A model generated the notes under the pieces. The model saw only the letters and a list, made by a program, of their open reading frames with translations. It did no database searches and was not told the DNA's origin. A program made the translations under genes and the position numbers. Source: Bombus terrestris (taxonomy: Eukaryota; Arthropoda; Insecta; Hymenoptera; Apidae). From it: a stretch of 64,000 bases of DNA. Within the stretch, counting starts at the first letter, position 1. The number at the start of each line of letters is the position of its first letter. Of the stretch, positions 12,191-23,100 are shown piece after piece. The stretch covers positions 9,221,200 to 9,285,199 of the forward strand of contig NC_063281.1 of NCBI RefSeq assembly GCF_910591885.1. Reading direction: 5' to 3'.

Positions 12191-15100
12191 GTAAATTTCC
12201 TCTTCGGCCACTTTGTGTCGCCATACATCCGTAATTAATACAAGAAGGAGTGTTTCCATTCATTTTCATTATCATCCTCTTATATCCCAGCCACGACATT
12301 TACTTCTTTTCCAATTTTTGTTCAAGCTTCGCCCTTCAATTTCTTCAAATACTTTATTCCTCAATTTTTCATAAAACACGTTATGATACAGTCCAGGGAA
12401 TTTTGGCAATTTTGGTAATTTTGATGTTTAATGGATACGAAGTAAGAGGCTTCGAGAATGTATTTTTTTATTTATTAAGACCAGTAAGAAGAATAAAATA
12501 AAAAAGCCAACAAAGTAAACCAACCTCAGTAAGAGGAATTAAGAAACTGATTTTGCGTAAAAAATTTTGTAATGAGATATAAAGTATATATACAGAATGA
12601 GTCACCTAAGTGTTTAAACTGAGATATTCTCGATACTGTTAATTATCTGGAAAAATGTTTCAGATAGAAGTCGAATGGTTTCTTGGTATCGATGAAGTTG
12701 TAGATTCTCAAGAGAAAATTATTAACTTACTTATGTCAACAAATGATTAGTTTAGTAGGTATTTTAACTTTTAGTTTGTAAAACTTGATGATAAACAAGG
12801 AAAGACGCGAGGAACTGCTATCGTATTTGGTTTTTTCGTCTTTCATTCTGTAAGTTTTACGAATTAAAGGTTAAAGTATTTAGTAAAAGAATAGTTGTTC
12901 GACATAAGTAGGTTTATAAGTTTCCATAGAAAATTTCCAGCTGCATCGATTAACGTGTTAAAGGATATACAATTCGATTAAAAAAAAAACAAAGTTGATC
13001 TCCACATGACTTTTATGCACCCACCTACAAAGAAGCTAATAACATCCCCTTGAAGCCATTCAATCTTAATCTAAAACATTTTCCCATATAATTAATAGTA
13101 TGGAAAATATTTCACCTTAAACTCTTAGGTGTCTCTCGCTGTATATATATAAATATATTCTATAATATAACAAAAATCTGATTTATTGTAAATAGTAGAT
13201 CCAAAATACCCTGTCGTTGATATTATGAATTAACACATTGAAATAAATTGGTATTTATTTTATTATTGGCTTAGTAGCCAACGTAGAACTAAAACCCATT
13301 AGAATCAGTGAACTACCAAGTTATTAATCTCACGGAATAGATAAAAGATGATGCTTGTGGGTATCTACAGAAACTGCAGAATTAATCTCAATTCCCTTCT
13401 CAGCCACTTTATATCGCCACGCATCCGCCATCAGTGAGGAAACCGACACGTTACCATTTATTTTGTCTCTTATATCTTAAGCCGCGAAATTTATTTCTGC
13501 TTCAGTTCTTGGTCGACCGATATTAGTTAACTCGTAGCTTAAATAAACATCGATTGCCGCGACGAATAAATCCTTATCGTAGGATCATTCAAACACTTTG
13601 TCACCCTATTTTCATTTCTTCGTTTCTGTCGCGTTCATTTCGCTCTTTCATCGATCCTCAAGATATACAGTGCGAATAAATTACAGTGTGCGCGATTACT
13701 TCCTGCAGTTGGTAATACCGGTTGGACAGTAACGGAGAGATTTATCACGAGAACTGATTAGAGAGTCAGCGATGGCTATTAAAAGTTTGACCGTGTAATT
13801 CGTGTTGGACGTTCGAAGATAACCCTTGGGAACGATCGCGCACGCCGGACCTGCATCAGTGATTAGTCGAGATTTTTCTGTGACAATCTGCGTATTACGA
13901 GTTGGATACTGAGATCTTAATTAAGATAATGACGATTATAGTGGCTCCGTTGCTTTTTGCTTGTAAAAACAAAAACTAGGAAGGTGGAGTTATCTGAGTC
14001 ACCTAAGCTTCGATCTTTTAAAATTTAATCTCCAACTTTACACAGAATAATCAAGCTTATTGTTCGCTATGAATCACTATTAGTCCTTATAAATAGCATT
14101 TGCAGTAACGAACAAATGAGAAAATATCGTGTACGCTTAGGTCTAACAGGAAAAAATATCAAAAAAAGAAAATATATATATATATATGAAAAATGATAAA
14201 TATAGTTGTAAAAACTTCTTTCATTTCGATAAATATAATACATTTCACTGTTTTCTCACGAGCAAGTTTAATAGTTCCGGTTCCAAATGTGAATCGTTCA
14301 AAAATTGTTCGTAATCGGATTTGACGAATTACAAGGCAAACTATTTATTTAAGTGGACTCGGATAGCCCTACCTTATTTGCCAAATAGCAATCATAGCAG
14401 CTACGTCGTGGAAATTCCGCCGTGCGTGAAAATAAAAGTTAGCAATTGAGAATTACGTAATTAACATGGGGTAAATTAAAGGGAGAGAATTTTACGAGAA
14501 TGTAACATGCGATCTCGTAACTTCACACGATCGAGTTCTCTCTCGTTTGCCGCGGTAAAGTAAATCGATCAGAGTTGAGACGCATTTCACGCTCAAGTTA
14601 CGCGTGTAAATTTTCGCAATTCCCTGCGGTGTTTCAATATTCCGCGAAAAATAGGTGAGTTTTTATACAGATGCACCAAAGAAATGCGCGATGCCAAATC
14701 GGAGCTGACAGTGAGCGAATCCGAGAAGGAAGCAATGAGGCTGCAGTACAAGAAATCCCTTGACCGCCGCGAAACCGAGAAGGAGCAATTAGAATTCCAA
14801 GTAACGTCAATTATTCTTGAATTCCTGTTTCTACTGTCCCTTTACCTTTTCTTCCTTTTTCTCATTTTCGTCGTTTATTTTTTACTTATTTTGATATTAC
14901 AAATTTATAATGACGTTTAATGACAAAGGAAAGAGGTTTAATCCCTTCATAATGTACTCGAGTGATGAAAAATTCAGGATGAACGACTCAGAAGACAATT
15001 GGAAAACTTTATGAAAAAGTCACCTATAAATTTATGGTAGATATATTCGTAGGGAGCCTTGCCCTTTAGTTTTCGTACGTCGCGAAAAGATATCTTACGA

Positions 15101-18100
15101 TTAGGGAGACAAATAAAGTAGTGGCCAGTTTATTGGAACAAAAATCATCGCGTAAACTGAAGACATTTCTAACGAAAAAAAATAGTGAAACTCAACGAGT
15201 AGGTAGTTATATCTTAATCATAGCGAATGTCTTAGGATATGAAATTTCTAATACTATATGGTGAATTGAAAACCATAATGATATAAGTGAAAATACTGAG
15301 AATATGAATTTAAACACTTATTTAATTTCTTACAAATATTCCTTCAGTTTCATACTTAATTAAGAAGCGAAGACACCGAGAATATGAATTTAATCACTTA
15401 TTTCATCTCTTACAAGTATTCCTTCAGTTTCGTACTTAATTAAGAAGCGAAGATACCGAAGAATATGAATTTAATCACTTATTTCACTTCTTACAAGCAT
15501 TCCTTCAGTTTCATGCTTAATTAAGATATAATTTTACACTCTGCCGTGATACGTTAAAAGGTATAACGAACTTCTTATATTAATAATCGCGAAACATTAT
15601 TCTATGAAAGATACGAACTCACTTACACCACCATGATTTCTATAATCTACCCAAGTCACTCCTGTATCGCACTGTGAAAGGATTAGGCCCTCTAATGAGA
15701 GAAAATCCAAGGCTAAAAAATAAGGGGCCAAGGGAAAGAACAAGAAAAAAAGTCGATTGTGATAAACAGGGATGTGATGTGTAAGTTTTACCCATGTCGG
15801 TAATACGTGTCTGATAAGAACTGAGATATATTGTTGGCCCGCGGAAATAGGGTTTAGCTATGGATTAGAGTTCCGATCTTGATTTGCAGTTAGTCAAGTA
15901 ACTTTAAATCAAAATTCTTCTTCGTTTGCTACATATATAGCTTTATGAGTCTACCTACGGTGTATTGACGCGGTATAATGTAATGGATTGGGAAAACTTG
16001 TGCAAAAGGATCATGCTCCGCAAGCAGAGATATCGAAGCATCGATTCACTTTCTTCATTAACCGTGGGCCATAGTTTCAACTGAACTTTGAGCCATCAGG
16101 CCAACAGTACACAGGAGTCCCTAGATTGATTTCGCTTTATCCAACTGAAATTGTTTCGGATTCGTGCTCGATGCAGTTTAACTTCGACGATCTAGCGAGG
16201 ATCGATATATTCCACGTGGCGTATTCTGCGTTTGTTGTTCGTTGATTGAAACGAAAAATGAAAAAAAATGAATGGAAAGTGGAAGCTTAGTAGCAGAGGT
16301 TGATACGATGATCGTTTGGTTTTGATAGCGAAATTTTCACGTTTGCTACCTGAACGTACCGTTAACATTCCAGTTGCAATAATTTTCAATCGATTTACAC
16401 TCTCACACGTCGAATATTCCCCTTTAGCATTCTAAAAATGTAAATATTTAGAAGGCAAACGTTGGTGCTGGCTCAATTGGTGGATCGGTGGCAGTTTTAC
16501 CTCTTTGAACAACTTAACCCAGTCTGTCTCTGATAGTTCAATAAGCATCACGCTTATGGAGATGCCACGAAAGTTAGCAAGTTGGGAGTGCAAGGGGCAA
16601 CTACACGCGTTTACAGATTGCCAATGTATTGAAATACTGAGTTGCGTGCTTGTGACAGGTTGTTTAACCAGAACGATCTATCTCTTTAATCTGAATCTAA
16701 GCATAGTGTATATAGATAACTTGGATTAAGCTTATGTTTTATGGAAATAAAACAGATAACAAGAAATCGTACTTTGGTCTCAATTTTCAATCAAACATTA
16801 ATTGTGCCAGTAGCATCTACGTGATCTTAGTAATTGGAAGGAAAAGAAAACTGGAATGCGTCGTTGACCGATCGATAGAAAATTACATCAACTGGTGTTT
16901 TTATTCGCTGGCTCATTTTGTCTTTCGCGAGACGTAGTACAAAGTCTAGGAATACACTTTTCTCATTTTATTGACAAGAAATGTTTGCACAGTTTGCAAG
17001 GTAACGCGAGAAAAATGTAGCGCAGAGAAGAACTTTTATTTTCTACGAGCATAAAGATCAAGTCGTAAAGTTTCTGAAACTCCTCAAAATAATAATACTC
17101 CGTGTCGTAACTGCAACAGTTTAACAGTTAAAACCGAGAGATTAAGAAGAGTTCAATCTGATTTAATGGTCTTTTATTAGTTGAACGAAGCACGGGGCGA
17201 GGCGAAGGAATTGAAGACTCGAATTTCACATATCTTGGAGCTGTTGACGCGACAGATCGCCACCCAAGAAAAACAATTCCTGGAGCTCACGCAGACTGTC
17301 AAGGATCTGGTGAGGGAGAAATCGCAATTGCAGAATGCCCTGGCCGAGCAACAGGGAGAAACCAATGCTTTGAAGAGCGAATCTCAAAGAGCAAGAGAAC
17401 TACTCGAGGCGAAGAGATTGGAACGGTGCAAAGATGACGAGAGAAAGGTTCATCAGGCTTGCCAAACCGTGGACATTGAGATCATTTCGTAAGGAAACAC
17501 TATGAACCGGTCGAAAATTGTAGGATGGATTTTATTGTACGGGATAAATAAGAGAATTCCAGTAAAGTTTCATTTTTCCCTCTCGGTGAAGAAAAATACT
17601 GGTTTCTATAAAGTATGTTTATGTAGGAGATTGTAGGAAGAAAATGAACTTTACTCTCAAGTAGCGTGGTAAAAGATAAATCACAGACATAATACTGGTA
17701 TATCTTTTTCAACGAGATTTTCATTTTTTTCACCAGAGTCTTGCACTTCTCGCTAGTCCTGTATACTTTTACAATGTAGGGCTGATTTATCAGCCAAACT
17801 TATTAAGTAAAAGATTGCAATCTACATAGAGGATTATTCTGCTTTTCAAACGTTATAATTAGTACTCTATTTTGAATATTTTCTATATTTTTGAATATTA
17901 TATGTATTCTATATACTTCGATCGCTGTTAAATGCTTAAATATCTATTGATTTGCCAATGATTTAACTCGCATCACACCAGCTCAGACCAGTTTCACACG
18001 ATCGCTTTTATTTTATTTAAAAAGATTAGCTTTAGTTTCGAATTTTTATCGCAATATTATTTCGACAGCGACATCCAAAAGGAATCCGATAAGGAGACCA

Positions 18101-18294
18101 TCTCGTGTCCTCCGCAAAATCTACGTATCAAGGGTAAAAGCGACCTGGACGAACCCACCACAGAGGGAACATTATTGAGGGAGCTATTCTTCAGGAAACC
18201 GAGCGTCGATGAAAACGAAAACCTAGATATCATCCCTGTTCTGTCGGACACTGACTTGCAAGCCAAACCTACCAACTCCATCCTCTTTCCTTAA
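12020..18294 (+). CDS. Hinderin/KIAA1328-like coiled-coil protein, C-terminal four exons
   Basis: Exons 12020-12190, 14671-14800, 17181-17488 and 18069-18294 chain in phase with GT/AG sites and give about 277 residues ending at TAA 18292-18294. The first carries FCWKCRGE (CxxC) and an LCPADRRRIALLVKQL helix, resembling my memory of the LCPEDKRRIANLIKEL motif of vertebrate hinderin. The next two are heptad-rich, highly charged coiled coil (SESEKEAMRLQYKKSL; REKSQLQNALAEQQGE). The last is an acidic tail. Hinderin is a poorly characterised cytoplasmic coiled-coil protein, so the role here is unknown. The start of the first exon is uncertain (AG at 12019 or 12038) and the N-terminus was not found with confidence. 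The identification rests on one motif plus coiled coil; another coiled-coil family remains possible. Confidence 0.6.
14671..14800 (+). CDS. Hinderin-like exon: coiled coil 1
   Basis: It has 43 codons after one completing base, CTKEMRDAKSELTV onward, strongly charged and heptad-like. The acceptor is TTTTATACAG and the donor is GTAACG, in phase 0. Confidence 0.65.
14978..15040 (+). CDS. Possible alternative terminal exon of the coiled-coil gene
   Basis: Only 177 bases after the previous donor, AATTCAG precedes a phase-0 frame, DERLRRQLENFMKKSPINLW, then TAG at 15038-15040. It continues the coiled coil well. It has no phase-0 donor that could join the exon at 17181; the available GTs leave two bases and cause a stop. 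It would therefore be an alternative end or need another exon not found here. Confidence 0.35.
   Translation, partial: DERLRRQLENFMKKSPINLW
15287..15526. repeat. Three-copy tandem repeat, about 80 bp, in an intron
   Basis: Three diverged copies begin near AATATGAATTTAA at 15301, 15381 and 15462 and end in a TTAATTAAG block. Spacing is 80 and 81 bases. Each contains TTCCTTCAGTTTC. It lies in the intron before the 17181 exon. No coding content is seen. Confidence 0.8.
17181..17488 (+). CDS. Hinderin-like exon: main coiled coil
   Basis: It has 102 codons plus two bases. It begins LNEARGEAKELKTR, and leucine/charged heptads run through TVKDLVREKSQLQNAL to ARELLEAKRLERCKDD. The acceptor is TTTATTAG and the donor is a consensus GTAAGG after 17488. 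Confidence 0.72.
18069..18294 (+). CDS. Hinderin-like terminal exon
   Basis: The acceptor is TTCGACAG. The first base completes Ser; SDIQKESDKETISCPP follows, then an acidic tail with ENLDIIPVLSDTD, and TAA at 18292-18294. The last 120 or so coding bases form the first unit of the 148-bp tandem array that continues into the 3' UTR. Confidence 0.7.
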
Positions 18295-19062
18295 TCTGTT
18301 ATTCAAATACGCTCTCGTTTTATTAAGGGAGCTATTCTTCAGGAAACCGAGCGTCGATGAAAACGAAAACCTAGATATCATCCCTGTTCTGTCGGACACT
18401 GACTTGCAAGTCAAACCTACCAACTCCATCCTCTTCCCTTAATCTGTTATTAAAATACGCTCTCGTTTTATTAAGGGAGCTATTCTTCAGGAAACCGAGC
18501 GTCGATGAAAACGAAAACCTAGATATCATCCCTGTTCTGTCGGACACTGACTTGCAAGCCAAACCTACCAACTCCATCCTCTTTTCTTAATCTGTTATTA
18601 AAATACGCTCTCGTTTTATTAAGGGAGCTATTCTTCAGGAAACCGAGCGTCGATAAAAACGAAAACCTAGATATCATCCCTGTTCTGTCGGACACTGACT
18701 TGCAAGCCAAACCTACCAACTCCATCCTCTTCCCTTAATCTGTTATTAAAATACGCTCTCGTTTTATTAAGGGAGCTATTCTTCAGGAAACCGAGCGTCG
18801 ATAAAAACGAAAACCTAGATATCATCCCTGTTCTGTCGGACACTGACTTGCAAGCCAAACCTACCAACTCCATCCTCTTCCCTTAATCTGTTATTAAAAT
18901 ACGCTCTCGTTTTATTAAGGGAGCTATTCTTCAGGAAACCGAGCGTCGATAAAAACGAAAACCTAGATATCATCCCTGTTCTGTCGGACACTGACTTGCA
19001 AGCCAAACCTACCAACTCCATCCTCTTCCCTTAATCTGTTATTAAAATACGCTCTCGTTTTA
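18172..19062 (+). repeat. 148-bp minisatellite derived from the terminal exon, six units
   Basis: GGGAGCTATTC recurs with exact 148-base spacing, the motif starting at 18179, 18327, 18475, 18623, 18771 and 18919. Each unit contains the last 40 or so codons of the coiled-coil gene, its TAA, and 28 bases of 3' flank. Units differ by only a few bases; units 1-3 read GTCGATGAAAAC and units 4-6 GTCGATAAAAAC. Because 148 is not divisible by three and each unit carries a stop, the extra units cannot extend the protein. They lie between the stop and a poly(A) signal at 19076. Confidence 0.97.
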
Positions 19063-19075
19063 GTTAAAAAATCTT

Positions 19076-19081
19076 AATAAA
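19076..19081 (+). terminator. Likely poly(A) signal AATAAA of the coiled-coil gene
   Basis: AATAAA lies 14 bases past the end of the 148-bp array and about 780 bases after the stop. If used, the complete array is transcribed as 3' UTR. Confidence 0.5.
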
Positions 19082-19888
19082 AGTCCGAACCATTCACGCC
19101 TTGTTCTCTTAATAGAATCACAAAATCTGATCAGTGGTAAAAATACCATACATAGATATTCTCTCAATACAAATCACCACATTTTATTCAAAAATCTCCA
19201 CCGGTTATTGAGGAATTCACTTTAAAAAAATTTTCGGGAGAGCGTCGTACTGGTCGATGGTAAAAAGGAAATTTCTAAATCGATAATGCAGATGGGATAT
19301 ACCATTGACTAAGAGCATCGATTAAGGATAGGATAGACGTGACATTGAATGGAACTTCGCGTTTCAGATTACGAAATACCGACCTGTCAAAAAACCAGTG
19401 TTTCTTGCGTTCTCTACGAATATAGGGATTATCACAGTCATCACTGATAGTATTACCGACGAGATACGGAATAGGCGTGACATTTGTGACTTTCGACTAC
19501 CGATGTTTTGCTGTTTTATCGATACAATTACTAAAAATTTTTCTATCTATCGCTGCTCCATATTCGAAACCCAAGGTACGCGAATGCGCACATTGTTCTA
19601 ACTTTTGATACCAACAGCCATCAAAGGGAAAGTTGCACCTCCGCGTAGGCCAAACTACGAATATCATCAGTGGGTCTCGCGCTTTACTTTTTCGTTACGA
19701 AATCTCTCGTGCGTTACTATTTCTACTGCGTTATCAATTTTTCGAGTTACCATCGTATTATATTAGTATAAGATTATGTTATATTTGTAATAGTTGTACC
19801 GATCGCATTATCTACGTCTGATAACATATAACCGATTTGAGAACACAAAGATGAAAATAGACGCACACTTCTCACTTCGTTTCATTTC
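19082..19888. other. Intergenic region between convergent genes
   Basis: AT-rich sequence between the 3' ends of the coiled-coil gene (+) and the neprilysin gene (-). No gene or structured element is recognised. Confidence 0.5.
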
Positions 19889-19894
19889 TTTATT
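19889..19894 (-). terminator. Likely poly(A) signal of the neprilysin-like gene
   Basis: TTTATT on the plus strand, AATAAA on the minus strand, lies about 70 bases downstream of the neprilysin stop codon at 19963-19965. Confidence 0.55.
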
Positions 19895-19962
19895 TTATTG
19901 CTACAATAGTATGTTAAATTGAATGGAATAATTGAATTGAACATTTAATTGAAATATACCTG

Positions 19963-20145
19963 CTATATCTTCCATATGTTACACTTCTTCTTAGGACTCA
20001 TAGGGCTGCCCAAAGGACAGGAAAATGTAGCTGTGAAATCCTCATTATTCGAAAGAGTCCCTATGGATCTTAATCGTCCAATACTATGTATGTCTAATTT
20101 GGCATCTGTGACTAACGTTTGGGAATCTCTGGTTTCACACCATAA
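19963..20145 (-). CDS. Neprilysin-like terminal exon
   Basis: It encodes LWCETRDSQTLVTDAKLDIH and onward through GRLRSIGTLSNNEDF to KKKCNIWKI and TAG. The His and Arg equivalents of the neprilysin substrate-binding residues are present (IHSIGRLR). The penultimate Cys-x-x-Trp motif is intact, so the protein is not truncated. Confidence 0.9.
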   Translation of the reverse strand, partial: LWCETRDSQTLVTDAKLDIHSIGRLRSIGTLSNNEDFTATFSCPLGSPMSPKKKCNIWKI

Positions 20146-23100
20146 CTTAAAGAAAAAGAAGAAAAAATCAAATGAAAACAAAGTAAAACAGAACATACAT
20201 CGAAGAAAGGTTTTATTCTTTATTAGAATGCGTACATTAGCAGACGATAGAAAGAAAATTTGATTATTGTTGAACATTTCCAAGCCAGGCAGTGTTGATT
20301 CTGGTTTGCCGTTTATTATTTCTCTTCGTTTGTACGCTTTGAATGCAGTTCTTAATCCCATGGTATCTGGCATATTTTCGTCGAAAGTCTGATTGCCATA
20401 ATTCTGTTCGATAATTGACATATCAGTGATATTTATGTTTGATTATAAAATTCTTGATAAATATTTATCGCAATGATATTAATTATTACCTTGATTTTTG
20501 GACCAGAAGATGTTCCATCTAAAGTATAGTTGTCGTACTGATCAACGAAACACTGAGCACTTTTATAGTATTGCTTCGTCATTTCATCTGGCCAGTTTAT
20601 TTCCTCGCCACGTTCATTGAAAAGACGCCCTGAAAATATCTGTAAGTTAATAAAACAGTCACGAGTAAAAATGGTATGAATTTTGACGAAATAGAGCTAC
20701 TTACTTAGCTCGTCAAATGGATGATGCAATTCGTGTGCTAATAAAAACCCAGTCAACGCGTAATTAATCGTACTGAAGGAAAAGATATCGTAATTAAAGA
20801 TTCAGTGACCGAATGAGAATTTAAAGAGAAATTTTTTGACGTACTTTGGTTGATTTCTGCTGAAAAATGGTTCCTGTAAATTCGCCAAGGGTACAGCTGT
20901 ACAATTAGGAAAATCAAACCTTAGTGGCTTGATACATTACGTGTGTTTATATACATATAGCAAAATAAATGGCACTTACTAATTGAATTCGACTGGCTCA
21001 AATAAATTGCATTGAGAGTCAAAGGATCGATAATCCATCTATACACAGAAAGACAAATAAATGCTAAGCATTAGATTATAACAGTATATAATTAATGTAA
21101 ATTATAAGTTCAGATTAAATTAATTTTAAATACTAATATTTACGGTTCCACTATATCTTTATGCTTCAAGAGACGCAATTCCTTTAATTTATAATATCTC
21201 TGAACCTCCAATACATTTTCAAAATACTTCGGTCCCATTGTAAGCTGTAAATTAAAGTTAAACCATGAAACTTTCTATTCTCAAGATTATTATAAATAAA
21301 AGATTGACAAACATTTGCAGAATAATTTTCCATGATAGTCGCGTTATTATACCAATCCGGGTAACCAATATTTTTTTTTATAAACTTAATTCTTCTTAAA
21401 GCCAAATCTTTTATCTCCTTGTTCGCCCAATTCGATTCTTTAATTTCTATCTTCATTTCCTCTTCTATGTCATCCAACGCATTCAATGCCTGATTTATCA
21501 GAAAACAAAAGTCTTATCTGTATAATTTAATCTGTCGATCTAACTTACGTAATTCTTAATTTGCACCCTTATTCTGCCCATGTAAATGGCACGAGAATTT
21601 TACCGTTTCTATCATGTCATCGGAGAAATATCTTCTTGCGTATTCCACGTGTGCTATGACTTTCGTTAATTCCATCTTCTTGATGCACCAGTCCGACCTA
21701 CGAATAATTCGAAAATAATCGCGCCACCCGCAACCAGGTAATTCGAACGGCTAATTTAAATTAAATCACCGCCACGTGCCGCTACATACGTGCACGTCAT
21801 AATCTTAATTGCGCCATATTCGTATTTTACTCGAGTCGCTGTTCTACTTTCCGCAGATGCTTCAAATTTAACGTGAGATATTTTCTGATTATTTAGTGCT
21901 TTCTAGATTCCATGTCACTGGACTACGAACGCTTATGCAACTTCATACAATCGAAGAAACAAGTTTTTAAAATTCATAGAAGAAATCGGGAATTTGTAAA
22001 TTTGTAAATTACAACATTTCTATGAAAAATTCCGAATTTAGAAGTTTTTCAGTTATGAAATTCTTATAAAAAACATAGAAAAATTATAATTAAAGAACGT
22101 AGAGAGAAGTTTACTTCACTCACTGAATATTATAAAGAGCACAGCACCGTGTTTATTTTATACATCAGCGTACATTATGTACGTTCTGCGCATTCTTGCA
22201 CTTTTAATTTTTCCATGCTACGTATACTTTAGCTAATTATTAATTAATAAATTTAATATGATAAATAAATTTGGGGTGAAACTACTTTGAAATTTTAGTG
22301 TATTACGTGCATTAAAATTTCTTCTTCTCTATAAAGCAAAACCACCCGAATAGACGTATATCTATTATTAACAATTAAGAAAAATTAGTTTCTTTTACAA
22401 GCTAAAAAAAGTTTGCTCTTGAAAGCATTAAATTTCGCACAAATTCATAAATATTCCCAGTCTATTCAGCATAAGTCAATTGCAATTCATTTCGATCAAT
22501 ACTTAAACTCTACATTAACTTCTACGTTGATTCTATTTTATAAAAGTTCTATAATCTGTTATACGAACCTGTTTTGTTGCACGTTTGAATCATTTCCAGT
22601 CATTTTCTCATCCAATTTTCGCATTTCGTCGGTAGTTTCTGTGATCATCGATGAAACGAAGCTCCAATGAAGATAATTCACTGTTTGACAAATAATAAAT
22701 GCATGGAACAAGTATTGTGGACAATTATATTCGTCTTAAATCATTATGATTTTACCTATGGTTCTGCTTGGAGTTTCATCGAGTAAGGAAATTAATTTCT
22801 CGTAGTAATCAGGTGAGGTTACTTTTAACATCGTGTCTTCAGAGATATCGATACCCGATTCATTAAAAATATCCATTATCTTGTCTATCCAATTTACCTG
22901 TAAGAAATACTTTTGTCAATTAACGACTCATTAAAAACCATTAAAAATAAAATATTTACCATAGATTTGTGTGTACGTGGCTTTAAATTATCGTACCATT
23001 TTTGGAAGCCTGCCACAGTCATATTTACATAATCATTTACCATACTGCTTATCTGTAAATTATTGTTATAATTTTAGTCGGTGACAGAGTCCATAGTAAA

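Noticed and set aside
18057..19021. Series of 68-codon minus-strand frames spaced 148 bases apart
   Set aside because: They are the antisense reading of the minisatellite units and repeat only because the DNA repeats.
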